A DNA stretch of 35,976 bases from positions 1 to 35,976 of the forward strand of contig DASRDB010000007.1 of NCBI GenBank assembly GCA_035652815.1. The letters are read 5' to 3'. A model generated the notes under the pieces. It saw nothing but the letters and a program-made list of their open reading frames with translations. It made no database searches and had not been told where the DNA came from. Made by a program: the position numbers and the translations under genes. Shown here piece after piece: positions 1 through 7,949 of this stretch (position 1 is the stretch's first letter; the number at the start of each line of letters is the position of its first letter). The DNA is from DASRDB01 sp035652815 (GTDB taxonomy: Bacteria; Chloroflexota; Ktedonobacteria; Ktedonobacterales; Ktedonobacteraceae).

Positions 1-94
1 TGCTGAACCACCCGAGACTAAGCAACAGGCTCCTTTCATCAAGAGGAAGGGGGTCTGATAAAGAAGAAGCTTGCTCAGGGTGTATATCGTTCAT
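1..94 (-). CDS. N-terminal fragment of an unidentified protein
   Basis: An open frame starts with ATG at 94 and reads leftward off the window edge, so only the first 31 residues are visible (beginning MNDIHPEQASS). A good ribosome binding site, AGGAGAG, lies about 8 bases upstream of this ATG, and a promoter can be placed further upstream at 202-241, which together make a real gene likely. The visible residues are acidic and hydrophilic and show no motif, signal peptide or membrane segment. I do not recognise the product. The gene continues outside the window, so nothing can be said about its length or role. Confidence 0.5.
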   Translation of the reverse strand, partial: MNDIHPEQASSLSDPLPLDERSLLLSLGWFS

Positions 95-201
95 GCGTCT
101 CTCCTGGGACTAAATAAACGTAACCGCTCGAATACAAATCCTGGCATGAAGTCCTCATAAGTAGCAAAAGATGTGACAAAGGCGCTTCCCCAGCAAGCGG
201 T

Positions 202-241
202 ATTATACAAGAGCATAATCAATTACAGAAATACCTGTCAA
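202..241 (-). promoter_or_regulatory. Overlapping sigma-70 promoters for the truncated gene at the left edge
   Basis: On the minus strand there is a perfect TTGACA (236-241) followed after 18 bases by TATGCT (212-217). A second, overlapping set is TTTCTG (226-231), 18 bases, and a perfect TATAAT (202-207). Either would give a leader of roughly 100 bases before the ATG at 94. Called by eye only. Confidence 0.45.
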
Positions 242-287
242 GTGTTTTAGAAAAGAACCTGAACTGGTTTAAAAGCTTGAAACCATC

Positions 288-689
288 TTAACGGGCATGC
301 AGCACCAGCAAACCCATCAGATCAAAGCCAATAAGCAGCAGCATCAGCGCGAGGGAGACAAACACCATACCGCGCAGCAACCAGCGCTCGGGCAGGAGTG
401 AGATGACATCTTTCCGCTTCGTCTTCAAGAGTTCATTGGCCTGGACAGGTACAATCTGCTTGCCGGTCGTCTCGCAGCGCAGACGCTCCAGACGCCTATG
501 CACTGCCATGACGCGGTCGCTGATCGCTTCCTCAAACGAGGTATGAAGTTCCTCTTCGTTCTCTATGTAGCAAACGGGCCGCATTACCTTCACGGGAACC
601 GTCGCGAACCGGTCTTCTACTGCTGGCATAACAACCATGTAGCATACCTCCTCATCGGTCTCAATTGAGGACTTTATTTGAGTCTTCAT
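288..689 (-). CDS. Small tail-anchored membrane protein, unknown function
   Basis: This 133-residue protein has a hydrophilic body and one C-terminal hydrophobic segment (about residues 106-130, rich in Leu, Ile, Val), so it is probably anchored in the membrane by its tail. The middle (about 45-75) is charged and probably helical. The ATG at 689 is preceded by AGGAGAG at good spacing. No catalytic motif is visible and I do not recognise the family. It is followed on the same strand by the truncated gene at 94, but that gene has its own promoter, so they need not be one operon. The 690-973 stretch upstream holds no convincing gene. Confidence 0.6.
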   Translation of the reverse strand: MKTQIKSSIETDEEVCYMVVMPAVEDRFATVPVKVMRPVCYIENEEELHTSFEEAISDRVMAVHRRLERLRCETTGKQIVPVQANELLKTKRKDVISLLPERWLLRGMVFVSLALMLLLIGFDLMGLLVLHAR

Positions 690-814
690 TCCCGTTCTCT
701 CCTGTTATACTATTCTTTTCCTTCTCGACCAGAAAGGAAGCTATTCCAGGCCAATTTCCTTGCCCCTGGTTGGTAAAAATCATTAAAAACCTGGACAATA
801 ACACTGCATTCTTG

Positions 815-823
815 TGATATACT
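815..823 (+). promoter_or_regulatory. Extended -10 promoter candidate upstream of the GH52 gene
   Basis: TGATATACT is a TGn-extended -10 element, with no good -35 at standard distance. It would give a leader of about 140 bases before the GTG at 974. The rest of 690-973 shows no other clear signal. Confidence 0.3.
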
Positions 824-973
824 CACCACATAGACGGTGGAAGCTTGAATATTTTTGCGTTTATTTTGTTGCAACATGAGAGGGAAGAAAGCCAACCAAA
901 AGTCCTCTTCGTTGCTCATTTCGCGATAGTTTTCTATACTGCCAGTAAGTAGTCAAGCTAGAGGGGTTGCGTA

Positions 974-3274
974 GTGCGTAGTTTGCGTCCGTTCATCTTT
1001 TTGTTCCTGCTGTGCGTGTTGATTCTTTCCTGGATTCTGTTCCAGCTTCACTTTCTTCCCGCGTCTGCCCATCACCAGGCGGCTGTACTTCATGCGAGCA
1101 TTGCCACTCCAGAGAAAATTACGCTCGATAGTCACCTGCCGGTGCAGACCTATAGCGCCAACAGGGCCGCAAACAACGTCAATGCCAAATTTGGCTCGCG
1201 CTTCAATTTCGTCGTTTCTCCCGGCACGCAGAGGGTGTATAGCGGCAGCGATGGCATCTATCATGACAATTCGGCCAGCTACATCGTCGGCGTCGCGCCT
1301 GACGGAAGCCACAGCACCTCGATTTTCCACATGGGCAGGCTCAATCCTGCGCAGGGAGATAGCTACGTTCAGAACGAACAATGGACGCAGGGATTGGACA
1401 CGACACGCTGGGAAGGAGACGCGGCAAATGGCTTGCATATCACCGTCGATATCATTGATACCTTTTTTGGTGAACCCGGTTGCACAGCCATCACGGATTG
1501 CGCCGGGGATGTGCGTGACGACACCGTTCCCGTTTTCCTGATCGGCGTCACGCTCGACAATACCGGGCATACTGCGCAAACGGGTAATTTTCTCTTCGGC
1601 AGTAATCGCGCTCTACCGGCAAACAACGCCTGCACGCGGCTTGTAACCAGCGCTGGCAAGCCGGTCAACATTCTCTCGTATAGTACCCAGGCGGACAAAA
1701 CGGGCGGCACGCTCTTTCTGGCAGGCGAGAGCGCCCAGTGGCAATGCGCTACCAGCATACCCGACCGCGCAGGCCTTACCTGGCATTACAACCTCGCGGC
1801 AGCGCAGAGCCAGACCAGTTACATGCTCATCGGCGCGTGGAACACGAGTACAGGACTCTTTAACAACACGCAGTTACCGGCAGGTTGTCAGCAGGAAACA
1901 CTCTACTCCACGCAGGAATGGTCATCCGAGAACGCGGTGGTCGATTTCGCCATCGACAATTTGACGGCTGGCGATAACCTGCTCGGTCGCGCTCAACGCA
2001 TGGAAAATATCCTGATTGCCAACAATACCCTGACGCCAGAACAGCGCTGGGTAATTGCCGATTCGCTGCGCAGCTACAAGGCCATGAGCTGGCTGGCGGG
2101 ACGCTCATCGTGCGCAGGTGGGGGCTACGATGCCGCAGTGTACGAGGGCAGTTTCGGCTTCCTCAGCACCGTTGATGTCATGCACGAATATGGCTATTTC
2201 GAGATCAACAGGGTGCCCTGGTTCTTTAAAAGTGAGCTTGCCGCCGCTTTTAACAACGCTACCCGTAACCAGTTTGGCGTCTATTTCCAGCACGACCAGG
2301 GTGGAGACGTAGACAGCACGGGAAACTGTACCGATCCTGGCAAGGGAGTTCCAACCATTCGCGCCACCTGCTACGCGAAGCCATATCTCCCTTTTGCTGC
2401 ACCGATGCCGACTGAGGAGAACTCGAATATGGCCCTGCTGGCGGCCTACTACGTATTCGTCACCGGCGATACCGCTTTTCTGAGCGAGAACAATAACGCC
2501 CATCTAAACCTGATCGATGCCGCCATGCAGCACAATCAGCGCGTCGGCGACCCGGCGACGGGCATAGCCTACAACGGCCAGGATACCATCACCACTTATG
2601 ATGACCAGAATGATTGCCTGCATAATAACGCGCCATCGTCAGGCAACCTCTATTACCAGGGTCTTAAAGAGGCCGCAGCCTATCGCGCCACCGCCTATCT
2701 CGACAATCTGGTTAATGGCGACAACAACGCGCAGAACTGGCTCGACAGCGCCCGCAAGATCGAAAACGCTCTGGTGCGCGAATACGATTCACACGGCTTT
2801 CTTCCCATCGCCGGAAATAACGCCTTCAACAACTGTAATGGCCGCACCGTCACCACTGGAGAAGGACTCTTCTACCTGCGCCTGCTCGGCCTGGACACGA
2901 CCATGAATCCAACGCTGCTCGCTGATCTGGCAAAACAGTATCCGAGCGACTTCAACGCCAACCTGCTCACCTCTCCGGCCATGATCTCGCTCGAATCCAG
3001 CTCCGCCACCGGTTCGCAGTGTCAGAATAATGTGTGCATGCGCTACGAATGGTTCAGCAAAGTCATGCTCTCCGGGCTGGTTGCCGATTTCGTCTACAGC
3101 AAATACGGCTGCGACATGTGCATGCATCTCAATGTCACGCAGGCCGTTTTTGAACACGAGAAGAACTTGCCTGAAAACTACGGCGATGGCATGCGCGAAA
3201 ACGGCACAGACTGGCAGGGACACTACTATCCACGCGGCATCATTAGCTGGGCATTTCTCAATATCCAGTATTAA
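974..3274 (+). CDS. Exported glycoside hydrolase, family GH52-like (beta-xylosidase type)
   Basis: Probable secreted sugar hydrolase of 766 residues. Residues 1-32 form a signal peptide (RSLRPF then a long hydrophobic core, ending ASA). From memory of Geobacillus GH52 beta-xylosidases (about 700 residues), several blocks align by eye: LDNTGHTAQTGNFLFGS against their IDNTNG...FFGFEG; AVYEGSFGFLSTVD (390-) against their NEGEYRMMNTFD; VPWFFKSEL; ITTYDDQND (539-547) against ITTYDSLD; and the C-terminal HYYPRGI (750-756) against KYYPRGV. Known GH52 enzymes use a Glu nucleophile and an Asp acid/base; by this alignment they would be Glu391 and Asp543. The start is GTG, with GAGGGG 7 bases upstream. 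Characterised GH52 enzymes lack signal peptides as far as I recall, so export is unusual. Substrate is not certain; beta-xylosides are the family precedent. Confidence 0.8.
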   Translation: MRSLRPFIFLFLLCVLILSWILFQLHFLPASAHHQAAVLHASIATPEKITLDSHLPVQTYSANRAANNVNAKFGSRFNFVVSPGTQRVYSGSDGIYHDNSASYIVGVAPDGSHSTSIFHMGRLNPAQGDSYVQNEQWTQGLDTTRWEGDAANGLHITVDIIDTFFGEPGCTAITDCAGDVRDDTVPVFLIGVTLDNTGHTAQTGNFLFGSNRALPANNACTRLVTSAGKPVNILSYSTQADKTGGTLFLAGESAQWQCATSIPDRAGLTWHYNLAAAQSQTSYMLIGAWNTSTGLFNNTQLPAGCQQETLYSTQEWSSENAVVDFAIDNLTAGDNLLGRAQRMENILIANNTLTPEQRWVIADSLRSYKAMSWLAGRSSCAGGGYDAAVYEGSFGFLSTVDVMHEYGYFEINRVPWFFKSELAAAFNNATRNQFGVYFQHDQGGDVDSTGNCTDPGKGVPTIRATCYAKPYLPFAAPMPTEENSNMALLAAYYVFVTGDTAFLSENNNAHLNLIDAAMQHNQRVGDPATGIAYNGQDTITTYDDQNDCLHNNAPSSGNLYYQGLKEAAAYRATAYLDNLVNGDNNAQNWLDSARKIENALVREYDSHGFLPIAGNNAFNNCNGRTVTTGEGLFYLRLLGLDTTMNPTLLADLAKQYPSDFNANLLTSPAMISLESSSATGSQCQNNVCMRYEWFSKVMLSGLVADFVYSKYGCDMCMHLNVTQAVFEHEKNLPENYGDGMRENGTDWQGHYYPRGIISWAFLNIQY

Positions 3275-3300
3275 CATGCCATGACCAACCTGCCTCCACC

Positions 3301-3462
3301 TGTCATCCTGAGCGCAGCGAAGGGTCTCAGACAAGCCACATGCAATAACGGATAGCGAAGGAAATCAACCTCCCCATGTCATCCTGAGCGCAGCGAAGGA
3401 TCTCAGGCCACCCCTGGCTCGAGATGGCAAGCGAGAGATCCTTCGCTGCGCTCAGGATGACA
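3301..3462. repeat. Type A palindromic repeats: one single copy plus one inverted pair
   Basis: Three copies of the GTCATCCTGAGCGCAGCGAA repeat lie after the GH52 gene: a single direct copy at 3301-3327 (with GGGTCT at its end), a direct copy at 3377-3403 and an inverted copy at 3436-3462. The last two form a 27-bp inverted repeat with a loop of about 32 bases. The region 3275-3573 contains no gene besides these. Confidence 0.9.
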
Positions 3463-3573
3463 AGAGGGCAGCGCATGATGACAGGCGAGAAGGTCTTTTT
3501 CACGTCATGCCTATTTCAACCACCTCGGTATACTGGACTTACAAAAAAGAAATTCTCTGCCGAGGTATACATA

Positions 3574-4083
3574 ATGTCTGTTGTTATTCCAACTACACCA
3601 TCACGAGCATCTGCGCTTTCTCGAAAACAACTTTCAACCTACCTTGAACATATCTGGCAATGCTATTTCTCTGATGTGCCGCGTCAAAATCTGGTGGAGA
3701 TCGCCTATTGTCGTCCCTGGAAATCGCGGCTGGGATTAATTCGCATGACGCTGGATGGCACAAAATCCTTTATCGGCATCAATTCCCTTCTGCAAGTTGA
3801 GCGCGTGCCCGAATACGTGCTGACAACCACGATTGCCCACGAATTGACGCATTACACGCATGGCTTCGGCTCGCCACTGCCGCGCCTGTATGAGCATCCT
3901 CATGCCAATAACGTTGTTGAGCGCGAACTTGAAAGGCGTGGGCTTGGGAATTTTTTGCGCAAATGTGATGAATGGATTGACAAACACTGGTTCCCGTTCT
4001 ATGATATGCAGCGAGAGGCTGGTTGGGCTGGGATCACACAAACCTATCGTTCCTCGCGCGATCAGCATCATGCGCGGTGCTAA
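3574..4083 (+). CDS. Small HExxH metalloprotease-like protein
   Basis: A 169-residue protein starting at ATG 3574, chosen because GAGG sits 7 bases upstream; the longer frame back to 3424 runs through a palindromic repeat and is unlikely to be translated. It has a zinc-protease motif, HELTHYTHG, with His89, Glu90 and His93 as likely first metal ligands and catalytic base, plus His96. The region before it (LTTTIA) and the motif resemble SprT-like or other short zincins, but no second ligand module is obvious. The C-terminal part is basic and aromatic (WIDKHWFPFY). No signal peptide, so it should be cytoplasmic. It lies alone between a repeat cluster and the rho leader. Function unknown; protease activity is inferred only from the motif. 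Confidence 0.7.
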   Translation: MSVVIPTTPSRASALSRKQLSTYLEHIWQCYFSDVPRQNLVEIAYCRPWKSRLGLIRMTLDGTKSFIGINSLLQVERVPEYVLTTTIAHELTHYTHGFGSPLPRLYEHPHANNVVERELERRGLGNFLRKCDEWIDKHWFPFYDMQREAGWAGITQTYRSSRDQHHARC

Positions 4084-4147
4084 AACTATCGTTTTCCTGC
4101 CTTTGTATCAATTTAGCCTGTTTGGGCTAATGATGCAGGTCTGGCAC

Positions 4148-4177
4148 TTGACACAGGATATCGTTCTATGATATAGT
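4148..4177 (+). promoter_or_regulatory. Strong sigma-70 promoter for rho
   Basis: Perfect TTGACA at 4148-4153, an 18-base spacer and TATAGT at 4172-4177. Transcription would begin near 4184, leaving about 225 bases before the leader ORF and about 260 before rho. Confidence 0.65.
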
Positions 4178-4183
4178 AGTGCT

Positions 4184-4407
4184 AACTCCTAAGGGTACGT
4201 ACCGCACCAGCCTATTAGTTCCGCCAGTTCCAACAGGAACGGAAATGTATGTCGTTGCGTCGTAAACAGTCTTAGGTATGTTGGTCGATGCCACTGACAC
4301 CCAATTCAAAGTTTCCACTGGTTTTTCCGACTAGAGGCTCGGAAAAATATCCAATGACTTTTCATTTCCACAATTACTCCATGTTGAACACAGAAAGGAG
4401 AAAGGGC
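4184..4407 (+). promoter_or_regulatory. Long structured 5' leader of rho
   Basis: No gene is visible in this stretch. It contains a hairpin GTTCC-AACA-GGAAC flanked by TTCC/GGAA (about 4218-4244), and a perfect 9-bp stem TTTTTCCGA / TCGGAAAAA at 4322-4330 and 4339-4347 with an 8-base loop. The second hairpin is not followed by a T-run, so it is not a standard terminator. Autoregulation of rho through its leader is known in E. coli; a similar role here is inference. Confidence 0.4.
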
Positions 4408-4449
4408 GTGTTACCTCCCTCAGAGTTGTTCCGCCCTAGAGCAACGTGA
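4408..4449 (+). CDS. 13-codon leader ORF overlapping the rho start
   Basis: GTG at 4408 follows an excellent ribosome binding site (AAAGGAGA, 4395-4402) and encodes MLPPSELFRPRAT, ending in TGA at 4447-4449. That stop overlaps the GTG start of rho (4446-4448) in a GTGA arrangement. The rho start has no ribosome binding site of its own, and an in-frame TAG at 4437 prevents an earlier rho start. Ribosomes ending the short ORF would therefore be the natural supply for rho. The two prolines after Leu could slow translation. This is a sequence-based proposal; the peptide is not a known family. Confidence 0.5.
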   Translation: MLPPSELFRPRAT

Positions 4450-5705
4450 ATATTGCTGAACTGGAAACCAAAACACTAACGGAGTTACGCGACATCGCTC
4501 GCGACCTCGAACTCTCCGGCTACACCACCCTCCGAAAACAGGACCTCGTCTTCCGGCTTCTCCAGGCCCATACCGAACAGCAAGGAAACATTTTCAGCGC
4601 CGGAGTGCTGGAAATCGTTGAGGATGGGTTCGGCTTCCTGCGACAGGAGCGCTTTTTGCCGGGCAATATGGACGTTTACGTCTCGCAATCACAGATACGC
4701 CGTTTCGGCTTGCGCACAGGAGATATGGTCTCCGGCCAGGTACGCCCGCCAAAGGACAACGAAAAGTACTACGGCCTGCTGCGTGTTGAAGCTATCAATG
4801 GCATGGACCCCGAAATTGCCAAACGCCGCCCGCACTTCGATAACCTCACTCCTATCTTCCCCCGCGAAATGTTCAATCTTGAAACCGGTGCCAACAATAT
4901 CTCCGGTCGCATCATTAACCTGGTTGCTCCGATTGGGCGCGGCCAGCGCGGCCTGATCGTCTCGCCGCCCAAAGCTGGCAAAACCATGCTGCTCAAGTCC
5001 ATCGCCAACTCGATCACCGAAAACTACAACGATGTTCACCTGATGATTGCCCTCATCGGCGAGCGTCCAGAAGAAGTGACCGACATGAAACGCTCGGTCA
5101 AAGCCGAAGTTATCAGCTCCACCTTTGACGAGCCAACCGAGGCCCATACGCGCGTCGCCGAAATGGTGCTGGAACGAGCCAAACGCCTCGTTGAGGGCGG
5201 GCGTGACGTGGTGGTCCTGCTCGATAGCATCACACGCCTGAGCCGCGCCTATAACCTTGCCGTGCAGCCCAGCGGGCGCACGCTCTCCGGCGGTCTTGAT
5301 CCCAGCGCGCTCTTCCCGCCCAAGCGTTTCTTTGGTGCGGCCCGTAAAATTGAAGAAGGCGGCAGCCTGACCGTCATCGCCACCGCGCTTGTTGATACTG
5401 GCAGCCGCATGGACGACGTCATCTACGAAGAATTCAAAGGCACTGGCAACATGGAACTTGTGCTGAACCGCAAGCTTGCCGAGCGCCGCGTCTTCCCTGC
5501 CATCGACATCTCGCTCTCCAGCACGCGCCGCGAAGAACTGCTGCTCGACGACAAGACCCTGCGCGCTGTAGTCGTCATGCGCCGCATGTTCTCCACCCTC
5601 GCCGACCAGCGCGGCATGGAAGCGATGGAAGCCCTGCTCCAACACATGTCCAAGACCAGCAACAACATCGAATTCCTGGCAACGCTCAACAAGAGCATCC
5701 TGTAA
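4446..5705 (+). CDS. rho: Transcription termination factor Rho
   Basis: A 419-residue hexameric RNA-dependent ATPase that ends transcription. Residues 1-43 match the Rho N-terminal helical domain (TKTLTELRDIARDLEL). Residues about 50-120 form the cold-shock-like primary RNA-binding domain (GFGFLR, MDVYVS). The ATPase core follows, with Walker A SPPKAGKT (173-180), Walker B VVVLLDSITRLSRAYN, and the Q/R-loop region SGGLDPSALFPPKRFFGAAR. Length is typical of compact bacterial Rho proteins, without an insertion between the domains. Start GTG 4446 is fixed by an in-frame stop at 4437 and by the N-terminal homology. The gene stands alone between its promoter and a strong hairpin at 5711-5746, and probably depends on coupling to the leader ORF at 4408. 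Confidence 0.97.
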   Translation: MNIAELETKTLTELRDIARDLELSGYTTLRKQDLVFRLLQAHTEQQGNIFSAGVLEIVEDGFGFLRQERFLPGNMDVYVSQSQIRRFGLRTGDMVSGQVRPPKDNEKYYGLLRVEAINGMDPEIAKRRPHFDNLTPIFPREMFNLETGANNISGRIINLVAPIGRGQRGLIVSPPKAGKTMLLKSIANSITENYNDVHLMIALIGERPEEVTDMKRSVKAEVISSTFDEPTEAHTRVAEMVLERAKRLVEGGRDVVVLLDSITRLSRAYNLAVQPSGRTLSGGLDPSALFPPKRFFGAARKIEEGGSLTVIATALVDTGSRMDDVIYEEFKGTGNMELVLNRKLAERRVFPAIDISLSSTRREELLLDDKTLRAVVVMRRMFSTLADQRGMEAMEALLQHMSKTSNNIEFLATLNKSIL

Positions 5706-5710
5706 ATTAC

Positions 5711-5746
5711 AAATGTAGGGACGCGCTTGATCGCGTCCCTACATTT
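5711..5746. terminator. 15-bp stem-loop after rho (type B repeat)
   Basis: AAATGTAGGGACGCG (5711-5725) pairs perfectly with its complement at 5732-5746 around a 6-base loop. It starts 5 bases after the rho stop and ends 11 bases before the convergent gene's stop, so it could end transcription in both directions. Its AAA/TTT edges resemble a bidirectional intrinsic terminator. It shares TAGGGACGCG...CGCGTCCCTA with the type B repeats elsewhere in the window. Confidence 0.7.
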
Positions 5747-5757
5747 CCATCAAACCA

Positions 5758-6165
5758 TCACACCCGAAACGCTTCCCGCACATTTCGGTCAGCCAGCAAG
5801 TAAACCACGATAATAACCGGAATAATAATATCGGCTATTAACGAAAGTGTGCCGATATGATGGGAAGCCCAGCCAAGCAAGTGGTCGATAATTGTCAGAA
5901 CTTCTAACACAATGGTCGTCCAATAGGCCCAGCGGCGCAGGGTCCACAAGCCCCAACCAACAATTAATGCAGCCAGCCCGAGAATAATCGCGAAGACGAG
6001 CGCTATCCCTGCCACCGCATCAATGATTTTCGGCAAATGTTCGCCCGCCAGACCCAGACCGAGAAAGCCAAAGATACCGCCCAATAATGCAATAATGCCT
6101 GCAATAATGTCGAGGATAGCGATAATGCTGACGCCCAACGGGCGTCTGGGTGCCTGGGTTAACAT
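5758..6165 (-). CDS. Four-TM membrane protein with N-terminal RPLGVSIIAIL motif
   Basis: A 135-residue, very hydrophobic protein. After a short basic start (MLTQAPRRPLGV) there are about four membrane segments (roughly 12-40, 50-75, 80-100 and 105-125), and a polar tail (LADRNVREAFRV). Small proteins starting RPxGVxxLAIL and ending in a short charged tail are common in Chloroflexota and some other phyla, usually without an assigned function. The ATG at 6165 has AAAGGAGAG upstream. It is convergent with rho and divergent from the phosphotransferase gene at 6349. It probably sits in the inner membrane; its role is unknown. Confidence 0.75.
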   Translation of the reverse strand: MLTQAPRRPLGVSIIAILDIIAGIIALLGGIFGFLGLGLAGEHLPKIIDAVAGIALVFAIILGLAALIVGWGLWTLRRWAYWTTIVLEVLTIIDHLLGWASHHIGTLSLIADIIIPVIIVVYLLADRNVREAFRV

Positions 6166-6348
6166 ACAATCTCTCCTTTTTATGTGGCTACTAAATCAAA
6201 GTGGTCAGGCCAACCACCTGGCACAGGATTGGCTCCTACCATATACAATTATACCCAACAAGCAGGCAAATTGTAGCCGTTATTGATTGTAATCCCCAGG
6301 TAAGTGATTTAGAGTAGCTGAAAAAGAAAAGACAGGATATCATATATT

Positions 6349-7437
6349 ATGCGCGAACAACTAAAGATTTCAGAGGAGCGCCTTCAAGCCTGTTTGCAGA
6401 ACCAGTATGGCCTTTACCCCATTACGCTCGAATATCTACCAATTGGGCTTGACTACAACGCCGGAATATATCGCGTGACAAGCGAGCAGGGAACTGCCTA
6501 TTTGCTCAAAGCCACATCTAGACCGCTTTACGAACCGGCTTCTCTGATTCCCCACTATCTCAATGAACAGGGAATTACATCGGTCGTAGCGCCCATTCCC
6601 ACTACAAACGGTAACTTATGGACTCAATTAGAGGGATGGACGCTGATTGTGTACCCTTTCCTCGAAGGAGATACAAGCTGGACGGGTATGACAGATGAGC
6701 AATGGAAAGAGGTAGGAACCATCTTCCAGCGCATTCACAAAGTCAATTTGCCCTCATCCGGCTTTAACAGTTTGCGCAAGGAAACCTTTGATCCTACAGA
6801 GTACGTTCAATGGGCACGCAATTTTGAGGCGCAACACCTGAAAGCTGTCAATACTGAAACATCATCTAAAAGAGTGCTTCGCTCCTCCTGGTTGGAGCAT
6901 CAACCAACCATTCATGCGGTTGTCACTGCATTGGAAAACTTGTCGAGAATACTCCGGTCGCGGATGCTGTCCTATGTCATCTGCCACGCAGACCTGCACC
7001 CGGCCAATCTGCTTCGCAATCAACGCGGGCAGGTATGTGTGATTGATTGGGACGAGGTGATGCTGGCTCCCAAAGAACGCGATTTCATCTTCATTCAGCT
7101 ATCGCCAGACGATAGCCGTCTGCTGCCCGGCACACCCGCGTTTTTCCAGGGATACGGAGATACGGAAATTGATTGGGTTGCGCTCACCTACTATCGCTAT
7201 GAACGAGCGATGCAAGATCTGATCGCCTGCGCACAGGAAGTGTTTTTTCGGGATGATCTGGGAGAAGATACGAAAGCCGACTCAGTTCGCTTATTTCAAT
7301 CGATTCTGGCTGAAGGTGGCGAGATCGAAGCAACTTCGCAAGCCTCGGCTCATCTACCTTTTGATCTCGCCTTTCCCACCAGGATGGTCTCAGGAATTGA
7401 CAAAGAGCTAGCCGAGCGCGAGCAGCCTGATGCCTGA
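6349..7437 (+). CDS. Aminoglycoside/choline kinase-type phosphotransferase (APH family)
   Basis: A 362-residue protein of the APH kinase fold. The catalytic loop CHADLHPANLL gives His213, Asp215 (likely base) and Asn220; the metal-binding VIDWDEV gives Asp233 and Asp235; LAPKERDFIF follows. The combination HADLHPxN + DWD + APKERD is what I recall from spectinomycin phosphotransferase APH(9)-like proteins and related kinases, so a small hydroxylated substrate is likely. The N-terminal lobe (residues 1-110) shows YRVTSEQGTAYLLKA, fitting the ATP-binding strand with Lys. Only a weak AGGA lies upstream of the ATG, at long spacing. The gene stands alone and is divergent from the gene at 6165. Antibiotic resistance cannot be claimed from sequence alone; many homologues act on metabolites. 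Confidence 0.8.
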   Translation: MREQLKISEERLQACLQNQYGLYPITLEYLPIGLDYNAGIYRVTSEQGTAYLLKATSRPLYEPASLIPHYLNEQGITSVVAPIPTTNGNLWTQLEGWTLIVYPFLEGDTSWTGMTDEQWKEVGTIFQRIHKVNLPSSGFNSLRKETFDPTEYVQWARNFEAQHLKAVNTETSSKRVLRSSWLEHQPTIHAVVTALENLSRILRSRMLSYVICHADLHPANLLRNQRGQVCVIDWDEVMLAPKERDFIFIQLSPDDSRLLPGTPAFFQGYGDTEIDWVALTYYRYERAMQDLIACAQEVFFRDDLGEDTKADSVRLFQSILAEGGEIEATSQASAHLPFDLAFPTRMVSGIDKELAEREQPDA

Positions 7438-7456
7438 TTTTCTATCGGAGCAGGCA

Positions 7457-7726
7457 TCAACCCAGATCGCGCTCAAGCATGGCTGATAGCTTTTCTATTG
7501 CCGTTTCCGCGTCCTCACCCTCGGCTTTGAGAACAACCGAGTCACCCTGTTCCGCTCCGAGCGCCAGGATAGAGAGCAGCGACTTGGCATTGGCGGTTTT
7601 CTCGCCCTTCAACAGCGTAATCTTACTGGTAAACCCTTTGGCCTGCTGTACTACAAGCGTGGCCGGGCGCGCATGTAAACCCGATGAACTTTGCAATGTC
7701 ACGGTACGTTCCGCAACCTGTGCCAT
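7457..7726 (-). CDS. ptsH: PTS phosphocarrier protein HPr
   Basis: An 89-residue phosphocarrier of the phosphotransferase system, which passes phosphate from enzyme I to EIIA. SSGLHARPATLVV holds the active His18. The second, regulatory site is also present: AKSLLSIL, with Ser49 in the place of HPr Ser46 of low-GC Gram-positives, so HPr kinase control is possible. The start is ATG 7726, with AAAGGAG at good spacing; the longer frame back to 7813 is not supported. It lies downstream of nagE and crr on the same strand, but a 220-base gap with a palindromic repeat separates them, so it may also have its own promoter. Enzyme I is not next to it in this window. Confidence 0.95.
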   Translation of the reverse strand: MAQVAERTVTLQSSSGLHARPATLVVQQAKGFTSKITLLKGEKTANAKSLLSILALGAEQGDSVVLKAEGEDAETAIEKLSAMLERDLG

Positions 7727-7807
7727 TATGTGAACTCCTTTAGAAAATATGGCGGTAGAAGCGGTAGAATATGAACTTTGACAAAATAATCGGGCATTCT
7801 CGCCCCA

Positions 7808-7894
7808 TGTCATCCTGAGCGGCGCGAAGGATCTGCGGTCTGGGCGTGCTATCTGGCAGGGAGACGGAGATCCTTCGCGCCGCTCAGGATGACA
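7808..7894. repeat. Type A inverted repeat, GGCGC variant
   Basis: Arms at 7808-7834 and 7868-7894 are perfectly complementary over 27 bases with a 33-base loop. The centre of each arm reads GAGCGGCGCGA instead of GAGCGCAGCGA, and the change is present in both arms. It sits between crr and ptsH. Confidence 0.9.
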
Positions 7895-7949
7895 GGCCTG
7901 GATAGCCTCTTGTTATTTGTAAAACTTCATATTCCACCGCCACACGAAA

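Noticed and set aside
710..919. 69-codon minus-strand frame
   Set aside because: No ribosome binding site, odd composition, and it lies across the likely promoter of the GH52 gene.
4689..5645. 318-codon frame antisense to rho
   Set aside because: Rho is certain on the plus strand; the antisense frame is a by-product of codon bias and matches nothing. Other long antisense frames (953-1579, 11139-11840, 12631-13350, 15420-16106) were rejected for the same reason.
6349..7437. Calling the phosphotransferase an antibiotic resistance gene
   Set aside because: The motifs fit APH(9)-like kinases, but the fold is shared with many metabolic kinases and there is no mobile element or resistance context.
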